The notes below the pieces were generated by a model. The model worked only from the letters and a program-made list of their open reading frames with translations. It searched no databases and had not been told where the DNA came from. From positions 620,001 to 684,000 of the forward strand of contig NZ_JARXVE010000001.1 of NCBI RefSeq assembly GCF_029893345.1: a DNA stretch of 64,000 nucleotides, given 5' to 3'. The stretch is from Mycolicibacterium frederiksbergense (GTDB lineage: Bacteria; Actinomycetota; Actinomycetes; Mycobacteriales; Mycobacteriaceae). Shown piece after piece: positions 36,789 to 47,986 of the stretch. Every line of letters starts with the position of its first letter. Within the stretch, counting starts at the first letter, position 1. The position numbers and the translations under genes are program-made.

Positions 36789-37676
36789 GTGGATGACATC
36801 GACGAGAAGATCATCGGACTCCTCGAAGTCGATGGCCGGTTGGCGTTCGGCGATATCGCGCGCACCATCAACCTGTCGCGGCCGGCGGTGGCGGAACGGA
36901 CACGGCGGCTGATCGCCAACGGCCAGCTCAACATCAGGGGCGCAGTCCATCCCGCGGTGCTCGGCCAGTCGTATCTCGGATACGCCGCACTGGAGATCAC
37001 CGGCCCTGCGCGGCCGATCGCCGCCGCGATCGCCGAACACCGCGACGTTCCATTTGTCTCGGTTACGACAGGGCCGACACCAGTTGTCGCCGAGATCCGC
37101 GCGACCTCAGCGGACACCTATCTGGAGTGCGTTGACTGGATTCGCAGCGTGGACGGGGTGCGGTCAGCCACGACTCTGGCGTACTTGAGCATCGTCCGCG
37201 ATGTGGTCGGCCCGGTGGGCGAGGTGACAACGACAGTGGATCGGACCGACCGAACTCTGTTGCGGCACCTGCAGTCCGATGGCCGCGTGTCCTACGTCAA
37301 TCTGGCCGCCGAGGTCGGGCTGTCACCCGCCGGCGCCCGGCGGCGGGTGATGGCATTGATCGATAGCAATGTCCTCCGAATCGGCGCCGTGGTACGCCAC
37401 TCCGGGCACGGCCCACATGTCGCCATGGGTGCCGCCGTCCGCCTCAACGGTCCGCGCGACCACGTTGAGAATGAGCTCTGCGGACTGGCTTCTGTGATCT
37501 TTGTGGCGCGCACGATCGGCAACGCCGATTTCCTCATTACGATCCGAGGGTTCTCGATCGCTCAGCTGTCGCACACCACCGACGAGATCCGGGCAATCCC
37601 CGGCGTCCAGAACGTCACCGCCTGGGCCCACCTCGAGATCGTCAAGGAAGCGTATAGCGCCCAACTCATCGATTGA
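36789..37676 (+). CDS. Lrp/AsnC-family regulator with two tandem modules
   Basis: The product (295 residues from GTG 36789) contains two Lrp units. Unit one has the helix-turn-helix DDIDEKIIGLLEVDGRLAFGDIARTINLSRPAVAERTRRLI and an effector domain to about residue 135. Unit two begins VDRTDRTLLRHLQSDGRVSYVNLAAEVGLSPAGARRRVMALI at about 140 and has its own effector domain. Standard Lrp proteins are about 150 residues, so this is a duplicated form. GTG 36789 has GGAG 8 bases upstream; ATG 36750 is an alternative. It probably controls the divergent NCS1-cupin operon. Confidence 0.87.
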   Translation: MDDIDEKIIGLLEVDGRLAFGDIARTINLSRPAVAERTRRLIANGQLNIRGAVHPAVLGQSYLGYAALEITGPARPIAAAIAEHRDVPFVSVTTGPTPVVAEIRATSADTYLECVDWIRSVDGVRSATTLAYLSIVRDVVGPVGEVTTTVDRTDRTLLRHLQSDGRVSYVNLAAEVGLSPAGARRRVMALIDSNVLRIGAVVRHSGHGPHVAMGAAVRLNGPRDHVENELCGLASVIFVARTIGNADFLITIRGFSIAQLSHTTDEIRAIPGVQNVTAWAHLEIVKEAYSAQLID

Positions 37677-37829
37677 CTGTGCCGCCACCCGTCGTGGCGG
37701 CCAGGTCCATGCACAATCCCGGAACGCGATAGCGAACACAGCGGCTTCCGCGGCCCTATCGTGGGTTACATGGAGGTGCAGATGAATCGGCATCCCTTGA
37801 GGTGGGTCGCACCAGGGGAGAGGTAGGAA

Positions 37830-39242
37830 ATGACTGCCTCACCGGCGCCCCCGCCCCGGCCCAGCGCCGGAGTGACGGTCGACAGTGGCACTGTCGCCTC
37901 GGGCCGACGCGTGCTGATGCGCTGGCTACGGGGCTTTGCGGTCGTGGCGATCATCGGCGGGTTGGGTGCACTGGTTCTTGATCACGACACCGGCCGGATT
38001 GGTCACCAGGCAGTTTTGACGAGTTTGGTGGCGGTGTCCGTGGCGGCGGCAGTGGTTCTGCACGGCCTCATTCTGGGCCGACCGCTGACCGCAGGGCACG
38101 TCGGCATTGCGGTGGCCGCCCTGCTGGTGGGGATCGTCGCGGGCATCAATGGCCGCACGCCGGCGGCATTGATTCTCCTCGTCTTGTCGGCCGCCATCTT
38201 GGTCCGGCCCCGGGGTTCACAGTCGCAACCAGACGCGTTGCCCGCGGTTTCGTCATTGATCGACCGAACGCCGGGTGATCCGTTGGCACCCTTCGCCATG
38301 ACAGCGGGCAAGAGTTACGTCTTTTCCGCGGACGTAAAGGCCGCACTGGCATACCGCGCGGTAGCCGGGTTCGCGGTGGTCAGTGGTGACCCGATCGGGG
38401 ACTGCGCCCGCTACCCCGATGTGGTCGCCAGTTTCGCCACACTGTGCCAGGCGCAAGGCTGGCGAATCCTGGTGTTGGGCGCCTCCGCGCAGCGGCTGTC
38501 GTTGTGGCGCGACGAATCGGTCACCGGCATCCGATTGCGGGCATTGCCGATCGGCCGTGACGTCGTCGTCGACGTGAACCGGTTCGATCTGGTAGGCCGC
38601 AGGAAGCGCAACCTGCGGCAGGCTGTGCAACGCACCCGGAATGCCGGTGTGACCACCGACGTCATCGCTGAATCCGATATCGATGATGCCTTGCGGGCCG
38701 AGCTGCTCGACGTCATGAGGTCCTCGCACAAGTCCGTCGGGGCCGAGCGAGGGTTCTCGATGATACTGGGTTGTGCATTGTCGGGCCGGTACCCCGGCGT
38801 GTGGCTGAACATCGCTCGCGACCGCTCCGGCCGAATTCAGGGGTTCCACCGTTACGCAAGCGCCGGAAACGGAACCGACCTGAGTCTCGACCTGCCCTGG
38901 CGCCGGTCCGATGCCCCCAACGGAGTGGATGAGCGGCTCACTGTCGACATGATCGAGTGGGCAAAAGCGCGTGGGGTACAACGTGTCTCACTGGCATTTG
39001 CGCCGTTTCCGGACCTCTTCGGCGGTGAGCGCAGCAGTGAGGTGGGCGTACGAGCGCTGCGCGCACTCGCTCACGCGGGCGATCGCCTGATCAGACTGGA
39101 GTCGCTCTACCGGTATGTCCGCAAATTCGACGCCATGTCTGAGTGGCGCTATGTGTTGCTTCCGCTCGTCGACGTCCTCCCGGCGGCGGTGGTGTTGCTG
39201 ACGCTGGAACTCGCTCCTCGGCGACCGGCCCGCGGCGTGTGA
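37830..39242 (+). CDS. Phosphatidylglycerol lysyltransferase-domain (DUF2156) membrane protein
   Basis: The 470-residue protein has four or five membrane segments in residues 28-130. A cytosolic DUF2156 domain (about 145-430) follows, with KSYVFSADVKAALAYRAVAGFAVVSGDPIGD, RRKRNLRQAVQRTRNAGVTTDVI and GFHRYASAGNGTDLSLDLPWRRSDAPNGVDERLTVDMIEWAKARGVQRVSLAFAPFPDLF. This is the aminoacyl transfer domain of MprF/LysX-type proteins that charge phosphatidylglycerol, here with a shortened membrane part. Lipid substrate is inference. It is followed by a rhomboid-like gene 86 bases later. Confidence 0.82.
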   Translation: MTASPAPPPRPSAGVTVDSGTVASGRRVLMRWLRGFAVVAIIGGLGALVLDHDTGRIGHQAVLTSLVAVSVAAAVVLHGLILGRPLTAGHVGIAVAALLVGIVAGINGRTPAALILLVLSAAILVRPRGSQSQPDALPAVSSLIDRTPGDPLAPFAMTAGKSYVFSADVKAALAYRAVAGFAVVSGDPIGDCARYPDVVASFATLCQAQGWRILVLGASAQRLSLWRDESVTGIRLRALPIGRDVVVDVNRFDLVGRRKRNLRQAVQRTRNAGVTTDVIAESDIDDALRAELLDVMRSSHKSVGAERGFSMILGCALSGRYPGVWLNIARDRSGRIQGFHRYASAGNGTDLSLDLPWRRSDAPNGVDERLTVDMIEWAKARGVQRVSLAFAPFPDLFGGERSSEVGVRALRALAHAGDRLIRLESLYRYVRKFDAMSEWRYVLLPLVDVLPAAVVLLTLELAPRRPARGV

Positions 39243-39328
39243 CTCGGTCAGGAATCCCCTCGGGAAGCAACCCCACAGGCAACCGTCAGCCCGATCGGCA
39301 ACTGGATGCGTCAGTATGCTTGACCAAG

Positions 39329-40132
39329 ATGTTGTCGCGAATGTTCTCCAGTTTGGTCCGAGTACGAGTCACAGTGACCTACGCGACGACGCTATTTCTC
39401 GTCGCGTCCACACTGCTGGCACTGGGACCGCGAGCTCAGGACCGCGTGGTCGATCATCTCAGCACCAACCTGGAAAACCTGGGGGAGGGCCGCTTCGGCA
39501 CGCTGCTCGGCAGCGCATTCGTCACCGCCGAGGGGTACACATATCTGCTGCTCCCGGGCCTGGTGTGCCTGCTGGCGCTGGCTGAGCTGATCTGGTGCAG
39601 CAGGCGCCTGATCCAGGTTTTTGCACTCGGCCACGTCGGGTCCACGTTGATCGTCGCCGCCGGATTGGCTGCCGCGATCAAGATCGGCTGGCTGCCGCTC
39701 TCGATCGCGGGGGCCAGCGACGTAGGGCTGAGCTACGGTGCCGTCGCTGTCCTTGGAACCTTGACCGCAGCAATACCGGCACGGTGGCGCCCAGCCTGGA
39801 TTGCTGGCTGGTTGACCATCGGGCTGGTGGTTGCGGCTTCTGTGTCGGATTTCACAGCGGCCGGGCACGCCATCGCGCTGATACTCGGGATGCTGTTGTC
39901 GACGCGGCTGCACGCAAACCCGCACTGGACCGGCTTGCGCCTGCTGCTACTGGGTGTCGGCGCCGCATTCGGCCTGCTGCTCTTGGTGGGGGTGTCGCTA
40001 CCCACCGCGCCGATTGCTGTGCCGGCGGGCTTGGCGACCGCGCTGATCGCATCGTGGGTGACCTGGCTGTGGCGCGGTGGCCGCGTGCACCGTGTGGCGG
40101 CAACCCCTGCACCGGTGGCAGTCACCGACTGA
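39329..40132 (+). CDS. Rhomboid-like membrane protein
   Basis: The product (267 residues from ATG 39329; ATG 39341 also possible) has six membrane segments. A plausible rhomboid dyad is Ser135 in DVGLSYGAVAVLG and His180 in AAGHAIALILGM, and GHVGST sits in the preceding segment. Mycobacterial proteins of this type are annotated as rhomboid-like; proteolysis is not proved. Upstream in-frame sequence (to 39143) lies in the DUF2156 gene and is not used. Confidence 0.7.
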   Translation: MLSRMFSSLVRVRVTVTYATTLFLVASTLLALGPRAQDRVVDHLSTNLENLGEGRFGTLLGSAFVTAEGYTYLLLPGLVCLLALAELIWCSRRLIQVFALGHVGSTLIVAAGLAAAIKIGWLPLSIAGASDVGLSYGAVAVLGTLTAAIPARWRPAWIAGWLTIGLVVAASVSDFTAAGHAIALILGMLLSTRLHANPHWTGLRLLLLGVGAAFGLLLLVGVSLPTAPIAVPAGLATALIASWVTWLWRGGRVHRVAATPAPVAVTD

Positions 40133-40151
40133 GGGCCTTCAGCACTGTCGG

Positions 40152-40988
40152 TCAGTCAACGCGGCGAGCAACGATCGCGAAGGTCAATGGAACACGCGGT
40201 GCGCTGGCAGGCAGCATCCAGCCCTGCGGGCATGGAATCAATGCGGGAAACGCCTGCCAGTCCATGTAGGGGAATTCAGCAAAGGCCTCTATCCGCAGCT
40301 TCGCGTCCAGAAGGGCGGTGATGATCTCCCCGAAGTCGTGCCGCCACTCATGGTTGGTCACCTGCGTGATCTGTCCGTCAGAATCTTCTGTGTAAGTGCC
40401 CGAGTCGTCATAGCGGCGAGGCCCGCTGCCGGAGAGATAGTCGTCGCTGATGCACCACGGCTGGTAATCCATCGCCGCCAAGACTGGATGGTCGTCGCGA
40501 ATCATGAACACACCATCGGGCGCAAGCAGGTCGTGAATCGATCGCGCCCACGCGGTCAGGTCCGGAAGCCAGACAATCGTTCCTGCGCTGGTGACTACGA
40601 CATCGAAGCGTCGATCGATCAGCGACGAGGCGAATCGTGCATCGCCCTCGACCCAGTCGATCGTCCGTCCGTCTGCTTCAGCAATACGTCGTGCGTGTCG
40701 CAGCGAGTTCGGCGAAAAGTCCAGCCCCGCAACATCGGTGGCACCGAGTCGGGCCCATGACAGGGTGTCGGTACCGATGTGACACTGCAAGTGCAGCAAC
40801 GACTTACCCTGCACGTCCGAACTCGGGAGATGCGGTTGCAGCACCGACAAGTCGTTGCGGACCACCGACGAAATGGCCGACGGATCGGCGAGAAACCCTT
40901 CCACGTCATACATCTGGGAGCGCGCGTGAACGTCAGCACGTTCATCCCAGTTGGCCCTGTTGAGCGTGATCGCGCTGCTGTCGTCCAT
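40152..40988 (-). CDS. SAM-dependent methyltransferase, class I
   Basis: The 278-residue protein has the SAM motif LLHLQCHIGTDTLSWARLGATDVAGLDFSPNSLRHARRIAEADG (about 65-108), EGDARF as acidic loop and FDVVVTSAGTIVWLPDLTAWARSIHDLLAPDGVFMIRDDHP. The substrate is unknown. ATG 40988 is adjacent to a TTG at 40991 that has better spacing from the GGGGAG ribosome site. It is divergent from a TetR gene across a perfect operator palindrome, so it is probably induced by a ligand of that TetR. Confidence 0.85.
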   Translation of the reverse strand: MDDSSAITLNRANWDERADVHARSQMYDVEGFLADPSAISSVVRNDLSVLQPHLPSSDVQGKSLLHLQCHIGTDTLSWARLGATDVAGLDFSPNSLRHARRIAEADGRTIDWVEGDARFASSLIDRRFDVVVTSAGTIVWLPDLTAWARSIHDLLAPDGVFMIRDDHPVLAAMDYQPWCISDDYLSGSGPRRYDDSGTYTEDSDGQITQVTNHEWRHDFGEIITALLDAKLRIEAFAEFPYMDWQAFPALIPCPQGWMLPASAPRVPLTFAIVARRVD

Positions 40989-41031
40989 CAAGTACCTGTC
41001 TCCCCGGAGCGCCCTTCGGCTCCATCACGTC

Positions 41032-41057
41032 TTTTGTATCACAGGTGTGATACAAAA
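41032..41057. promoter_or_regulatory. Perfect TetR-type operator palindrome
   Basis: TTTTGTATCACA (41032-41043) and TGTGATACAAAA (41046-41057) are exact inverted copies around GG. It lies 26 bases before the tetR start and 44 bases before the methyltransferase start, so one dimer or two could shut off both promoters. Confidence 0.82.
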
Positions 41058-41070
41058 TGCCGACTGCCGC

Positions 41071-41076
41071 TAAACT
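41071..41076 (+). promoter_or_regulatory. -10 element of tetR, likely leaderless transcript
   Basis: TAAACT ends 6 bases before the GTG start at 41083. A start of transcription at the usual distance would fall on the GTG itself, and no ribosome site is present. This fits the leaderless genes common in mycobacteria. Confidence 0.45.
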
Positions 41077-41082
41077 GGCTGG

Positions 41083-41682
41083 GTGCCAATCCGTGTCGAC
41101 CCCGAGCAGCGTCGAAGTCACATCGTCGAGGCCGCACTCCGCTTGGTGGTATCCGACGGATTGAACGCCGCCACCTTCCGCAGGGTCGCTGTGGAATCGG
41201 GACTCAACATCGGATCGGTACGCCACTACTTCTCCGACCACGAGTCATTGATCGTCGCAGTTGTCACTGAAGCCGGCAGTCGTATGGGCCAACGGTTGAT
41301 GAAGCACACGCCGCCCAATGCGAAAGATGATGCGGACCAACGGCGGTACTTAGTCGAGGTGCTGGAAGAGTTGGTACCGCTGGACACCGAACGGCATCGC
41401 GAGGCGATCATCCTCATGGAGGTCATCGCAGCCTCACGGACAAACGCCGCCTTCCACCCAGTCACCATGCAAATGGCAGCCGATCTCGACGCGGTGCTGC
41501 TTGAAGCGCTCACCAACCTGGGTGTTCCCGAGCCGATTCTGGAAGCGCGGCGCCTGGCGTCGCTGCTGTCCGGCCTGTCGCTGGATGCTGTCACAGCACA
41601 CGGAACCATGAAACCCGAACTCATCAGAAACATTCTCCGGCTACACGTGAATGCTCTGCCTACGAACAGCAATCGTCCGTGA
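41083..41682 (+). CDS. TetR-family transcriptional regulator
   Basis: The 199-residue protein has the TetR helix-turn-helix at residues 8-55 (RRSHIVEAALRLVVSDGLNAATFRRVAVESGLNIGSVRHYFSDHESLIVAVV), followed by an all-helical ligand domain. The start is GTG at 41083, apparently leaderless. The divergent methyltransferase and the perfect palindrome between them make an autoregulated pair likely. The ligand is not predictable. Confidence 0.92.
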   Translation: MPIRVDPEQRRSHIVEAALRLVVSDGLNAATFRRVAVESGLNIGSVRHYFSDHESLIVAVVTEAGSRMGQRLMKHTPPNAKDDADQRRYLVEVLEELVPLDTERHREAIILMEVIAASRTNAAFHPVTMQMAADLDAVLLEALTNLGVPEPILEARRLASLLSGLSLDAVTAHGTMKPELIRNILRLHVNALPTNSNRP

Positions 41683-41823
41683 CTGTGCGGAATCGGTGTA
41701 GAACCCAAATCGCAGGCGGCCTCGGCCGTCACGTCGGGGCCCATACCCGCACGATCTGGCGATCCAGTCGTACTAGCAACGGCGGGACTCCCGCAGTATC
41801 GCCACTGCGCACCCAGGCCAAAT

Positions 41824-41839
41824 AGGGCCGAAAGTCACT
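41824..41839 (-). promoter_or_regulatory. DosR-like box, distal, upstream of ctaD
   Basis: On the minus strand it reads GTGACTTTCGGCCCTA. This differs at one core base from the DosR form GGGACTTTCGGCCCTA. It lies about 290 bases from the ctaD start. Confidence 0.45.
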
Positions 41840-42035
41840 GCCGGCGCGACTGACCACCGCCGGGCAGGGACCAGGCACCAGCAACCACCAACTACGACGG
41901 CAACCCCCGTACAAAGGGTCGAGAGCCCTGCACTACAGGGCGATCAACCCAAGCGATCGCCGCCATCTTCGCAATACTCATGGTCCCGATTACATCGATA
42001 CCGCAGTTGCGACAGGTCAACGTAGCTCACACTAA

Positions 42036-43867
<1,832 letters not shown>

Positions 43868-43949
43868 TCTTTCGGAAAGCTCCGGGCCGGCCGCTGGGGG
43901 ACTGCGCCCAGGACGATTCCCGACCAGCTACGCACCCGTCGATCGCTGA

Positions 43950-44825
43950 TCATTCCTCATCTTCGGGCCACAAAATGAAGTCGGCAAAGGCCCGCAAGGC
44001 TGGTACGGGTCCGACGTCGTCGAGGGCGCAACGCAGTGCAAGCAGGTGTTCTGCCGTCATTTCTAGCGGAGGCTCGTCAGGCTGGTAGGTGGTCATCACG
44101 GGATAATCCACGCCCGGTTTGCTGGTCATTTCGATGTGGCAACCGAGGACATGCGTGACGGGATGGGTTCGGCAGAACTCAATCAGACGGTCGACGCTGC
44201 GTGAGTAAGCAGACCAATCAACAATGTAGAGCCGACCTCGGTACAGCGTGTCTCCGGTGAAGAGGATGCCCGTCCAGGGATCGTAGAAGGTGACGGCCGC
44301 GGCATCGTGGCCGGGTGTGGCAAATACCGTAACCGCTCGGCCACCAAGGTCTATCGCCTGAGTCGCTTCAGGATCGTTGGTGAAACCGAAGTACTCCCAA
44401 GCGGTCTCCTTGTCCGCCCCCACGAGGACCGTGTTCGCGCGGTCGACGAATTGTGGGTCGCCAGCGACGTGATCACCGTGAGAATGGGTATGCAGTACGA
44501 GCAAACCGTAATCGTCTTCGCCGGAGTGGCGGGCAAGCCATTCCTGCAGCAGTCCGTCGACGACCGCGCGCAGCGGGAAGTATTGCTCGGAAGCGGTTGC
44601 GCCGGTGTCCAGCAATACCGCACGCCGTTCACCGAACAGCAAGAAGAGGAATGGCGCTTCGTAGTCAATCGCCTTGTTCTGCCGCAGTATCACCGTGTCG
44701 TCGTCGTACCAGTAGACCTGCAAGTCGGGGTCCGTGTTGTGCTTCGAGGAAACTGAGCCGTGGATCCACTGCACGTCAAGGGGTTTGGCGACAGGGACAG
44801 TGGGCCGTTTGGAAATGGCAGGCAC
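43950..44825 (-). CDS. MBL-fold metallo-hydrolase
   Basis: The product (291 residues) starts at GTG 44825 directly behind a strong GGAGG site; the longer frame to 44906 has no comparable site. Metal-ligand motifs are HTHSHGDHVAGDPQF, FATPGHDAAAVTFYDPWTGILFTGDTLY and LGCHIEMTS. The lack of a signal peptide indicates a cytosolic enzyme. It is not closely similar to the one at 4622, and the substrate is unknown. It converges on ctaD, 83 bases away. Confidence 0.88.
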   Translation of the reverse strand: MPAISKRPTVPVAKPLDVQWIHGSVSSKHNTDPDLQVYWYDDDTVILRQNKAIDYEAPFLFLLFGERRAVLLDTGATASEQYFPLRAVVDGLLQEWLARHSGEDDYGLLVLHTHSHGDHVAGDPQFVDRANTVLVGADKETAWEYFGFTNDPEATQAIDLGGRAVTVFATPGHDAAAVTFYDPWTGILFTGDTLYRGRLYIVDWSAYSRSVDRLIEFCRTHPVTHVLGCHIEMTSKPGVDYPVMTTYQPDEPPLEMTAEHLLALRCALDDVGPVPALRAFADFILWPEDEE

Positions 44826-45127
44826 GCATCCTCCAGGGTGCGTCGTCTTGGCAGGCCGGGTGCGGCGCACATCTCGTCCGGGGATGACGCAACTGCGCAT
44901 CGACAACGATGGATTTTAGCATCGCGGGAGATATCCAGTCACAGCGACGAATTGAGTATGCCTGGTTTGATCCCGAAGTGTGGCGCGGAATCCTTGCCAA
45001 CACAGGGATGTTGGTGACGGTTTCGCATCTGAGCATCCGTCCCATCGAGCGCGACGCTGAGACGGGCTTTCCTGTTGCGGGAAGCGGGATTTTATGGCTC
45101 CTGCGGCGGGTGTTTAGCGTCGGATTC
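44826..45127. other. 302-base divergent region between metallo-hydrolase and amidase
   Basis: The amidase reading frame extends upstream to 44909, but that part has no family similarity and covers the likely promoter. No other gene is supported. I saw no clear operator. Confidence 0.35.
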
Positions 45128-46579
45128 ATGGAGTGGAATTTTCAGTCGGCCGGCGAGTTGGCGGTCGCGTTGCGCGCTGGAGATGTGTCCTCGGTGGAGT
45201 TGACTGAGGCGGCGATCGCTGGGATTGAGCGGGATGACAGGGCGATCAACGCGATCTGTGTGCCGGACTTCGATCGTGCGCGGGAGGCTGCGCGGCATGC
45301 CGACCAGGTGCGTGCCTGTGGTGAGGATCGGCCGCTGCTGGGTATCCCGGTGACGGTCAAGGAGTCCTACAACATGGCCGGGCTGCCCACGACCTGGGGC
45401 ATGCCGCGGTACCGGGATTTTGTGCCGGTCGAGGACGCGGTACAGGTGTCTCGGCTCAAGGCCGCCGGCGCGGTGGTGCTCGGTAAGACCAATGTGCCAT
45501 TGGGGCTGCAAGACTTGCAGAGCTTCAACGAGATCTACGGCACCACCAACAACCCGTGGAATCACGGTCGTACGTCGGGCGGATCCTCCGGAGGGTCGGC
45601 GGCCGCCCTGGCATCCGGGTTCGGTGCACTGTCCATCGGCTCCGACCTCGCCGGTTCACTGCGCACCCCTGCGCATTTCTGCGGCGTCTACGCGCACAAG
45701 CCAACCCTCGGGCTGGCCGCGATGCGCGGTATGACTCCGCCGCCTGCGCCAGCATTGCCGACCGACGCCGACCTCGCTGTCGTCGGTCCGATGGCGCGCA
45801 CTGCCCGCGACCTCACACTCCTGCTCGACGTGATGGCCGGACCGGACCCGCTGACTCTCGGCGTGGCGCACAAAGTGACGCTGCCGCTCCCGCGCCACGA
45901 GAGGCTCGGCGACTTCCGGGTTTTGGTCCTCGAGGAGCATCCGTTCATTGCGACCGGGTCCGCGGTGCGCGCCGGGATAGTTCGGGTGGCGGACGCCCTT
46001 ATTTCCAGTGGTGCCCGCGTCGAACGACACAGTCCGCTGCTGCCCGATCTGGCCGAGGCCGCGTCGCTCTACACGCAGTTGCTGTTTTCTGGCTCCGTCG
46101 CGCGATTCCCCATCGACGCATACGAGCAGCTGCGGACCCGTGCTGCTGGTCTGAGTGCAGACGACCAGAGTCTCGACGCGGCGCGGCTGCGCGGGATGGT
46201 GTTGAGCCACCGCGATTGGATCGCGGTGAACAACCGTCGCGAGCTCCACCGCCACGGCTGGCGACAGCTGTTCGGCGAGTTCGATGCCGTGGTGTGTCCG
46301 ATCACGCCGACTCCCGCGTTCCCGCACGACCACAACCCGGATCTGTTGGAACGTCGGATCGACGTCGACGGCGTCGAGTACGCGTACTTCGATCAGCTCG
46401 TCTGGGCGGGTCTGGCCACGATGCCCGGCCTGCCCGCTACCGCCATACCTGCGGGGCAGTCCACCGAGGGTCTGCCGGTGGGAGTGCAGCTCATCGGTCC
46501 GATGTTTGAGGACCGCACCCCGCTGCGGCTGGCCGAACTGCTCGAACAGCAGATCGGCGGCTTCCAAGCACCCAAGTAG
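45128..46579 (+). CDS. Amidase signature family enzyme
   Basis: The 483-residue protein starts at ATG 45128. The Ser-cisSer-Lys triad is visible: Lys78 in IPVTVKESYN, cis-Ser153 in RTSGGSSGGSAAALASGFGALSIGSDLAGSLRTPA, and nucleophile Ser177 in the same block. It hydrolyses a carboxamide; the family does not reveal which. It is cytosolic. It precedes kshA by about 210 bases in the same direction, but a KstR-type box and likely promoter lie between them. Confidence 0.9.
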   Translation: MEWNFQSAGELAVALRAGDVSSVELTEAAIAGIERDDRAINAICVPDFDRAREAARHADQVRACGEDRPLLGIPVTVKESYNMAGLPTTWGMPRYRDFVPVEDAVQVSRLKAAGAVVLGKTNVPLGLQDLQSFNEIYGTTNNPWNHGRTSGGSSGGSAAALASGFGALSIGSDLAGSLRTPAHFCGVYAHKPTLGLAAMRGMTPPPAPALPTDADLAVVGPMARTARDLTLLLDVMAGPDPLTLGVAHKVTLPLPRHERLGDFRVLVLEEHPFIATGSAVRAGIVRVADALISSGARVERHSPLLPDLAEAASLYTQLLFSGSVARFPIDAYEQLRTRAAGLSADDQSLDAARLRGMVLSHRDWIAVNNRRELHRHGWRQLFGEFDAVVCPITPTPAFPHDHNPDLLERRIDVDGVEYAYFDQLVWAGLATMPGLPATAIPAGQSTEGLPVGVQLIGPMFEDRTPLRLAELLEQQIGGFQAPK

Positions 46580-46747
46580 GACGTACTACCGGGTGCCTGC
46601 GACACACTTGCCGGTGTAGTCGCTTCTCGGGCAGGGGTGATGAAGCAACGCACCATCACCATTACCGGGCAGAGGTAAACGATGTAGGGCCATTAGTCCC
46701 TATTTCACGGCCACTGCCTGGCCTTACTGTGACGAACCAGTGCAATA

Positions 46748-46761
46748 AGGAACGTGTTCTA
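46748..46761. promoter_or_regulatory. KstR-type box upstream of kshA
   Basis: The site AGGAACGTGTTCTA reads TAGAACACGTTCCT on the other strand. It fits the KstR consensus TnnAACnnGTTnnA at every fixed base on the plus strand except the first. It is 31 bases before the kshA start. KstR represses cholesterol catabolic genes in mycobacteria and is released by steroid-CoA metabolites. Confidence 0.72.
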
Positions 46762-46792
46762 GTTGTCCGCGAAGTTACTGGAGGTGGCGGAA

Positions 46793-47986
46793 GTGAGTAG
46801 CGATTCGACTAGCGCTGCTGTGCGTGAGATCGACGTCGGGAAGCCGCCGACGCGGTTCGCCCGGGGATGGCACTGCTTGGGAATGGTGTCGGAGTTTCTG
46901 GACGGAAAGCCACACTCGGTCAGCGCTTTCGGAACGAAGCTGGTTGTCTTCGCCGACAGCCAGGGCGAGGTGCACGTGCTCGATGCGTACTGCCGGCATC
47001 TCGGCGGTGACCTGTCTCAAGGCGAGATCAAAGACGATGCCGTTGCGTGCCCGTTCCACGACTGGAGGTGGGCTGGCAATGGCCGCTGCACACAGGTCCC
47101 ATACGCAAAGCGTGCTCCCCGACTTGCTCGTACACGTGTGTGGATATCGAGTGTCCGTGCAGGTCTCCTATTCGTCTGGCATGACCCCGAGGGTGGCGAA
47201 CCGTCGCCGCATCTGGACATCCCCGACATTTCGGAGTTTCGTGACGAGGGCTGGACGGAATGGTCTTGGCGCACTGAGCTCATCGGCTCGAACTGTCGAG
47301 AGATCGTCGACAACATCGTCGACATGGCGCACTTTTACTACATCCATTTCGGGTTTCCGACCTACTTCAAGAATGTGTTCGAAGGTCAAGTGGCGTCCCA
47401 GTACCTTCGGACGATCGGCAGGCCCGACATCAACTTGGGCAGTTCGCACTATGCGGGTGAACAGATCCTCGACTCCGAGGCGTCCTACTTCGGCCCGTCG
47501 TTCATGATCAACCGACTGCACAACAGCTACAGCGGGTACGAAGTGGAAGCGATCCTGGTCAACTGCCACTACCCGGTGACCCCGGATTCCTTTGTGCTGC
47601 AATGGGGCATCATGGTGCGTCGGCCTGAGGGGCTGAACGACGAGGCGACCGAGATGCTGTTGCAGGCGTTCACCGATGGTGTCAGCCGTGGCTTCCTTCA
47701 GGACGTCGAGATCTGGAAGAACAAGACCCGCATCGAGAATCCACTTCTGGTCGAGGAAGACGGGCCGGTCTATCAGCTACGACGGTGGTATGAGCAGTTC
47801 TACGTCGACGCCGCCGAGGTCACCCCGGAGATGACCGATCGCTTCGAGTACGAGGTGGATACCGCTGCTGCCAACGAGTATTGGCGCAATGAAGTCGCGG
47901 AGAACCTCCGACAGCGAGAAACACTGACCCCGGTCGCAACGGACCTTGGCCTCAATCAGCCCAGCGTTGGGAAGGTAGTTCAATGA
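46793..47986 (+). CDS. kshA: 3-ketosteroid 9-alpha-hydroxylase oxygenase subunit
   Basis: GTG 46793 has GGAGG 8 bases upstream and gives a 397-residue protein. Its Rieske ligands then fall at Cys67, His69, Cys86 and His89, the numbering known for M. tuberculosis KshA. The mononuclear iron ligands are His180, His185 (NIVDMAHFYYIHFGFP) and Asp304 (GFLQDVEIW). With the reductase KshB, which is not in the window, it hydroxylates C9 of 3-ketosteroids and opens ring B. It overlaps hsaA by 4 bases. A KstR-type box lies upstream. Confidence 0.92.
   Translation: MSSDSTSAAVREIDVGKPPTRFARGWHCLGMVSEFLDGKPHSVSAFGTKLVVFADSQGEVHVLDAYCRHLGGDLSQGEIKDDAVACPFHDWRWAGNGRCTQVPYAKRAPRLARTRVWISSVRAGLLFVWHDPEGGEPSPHLDIPDISEFRDEGWTEWSWRTELIGSNCREIVDNIVDMAHFYYIHFGFPTYFKNVFEGQVASQYLRTIGRPDINLGSSHYAGEQILDSEASYFGPSFMINRLHNSYSGYEVEAILVNCHYPVTPDSFVLQWGIMVRRPEGLNDEATEMLLQAFTDGVSRGFLQDVEIWKNKTRIENPLLVEEDGPVYQLRRWYEQFYVDAAEVTPEMTDRFEYEVDTAAANEYWRNEVAENLRQRETLTPVATDLGLNQPSVGKVVQ

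Noticed and set aside
41782..41794. 13-base palindrome GCGGGACTCCCGC downstream of tetR
   Set aside because: It is short and GC-rich and lies 100 bases after the stop codon with no T-run, so I do not call it a terminator or operator.
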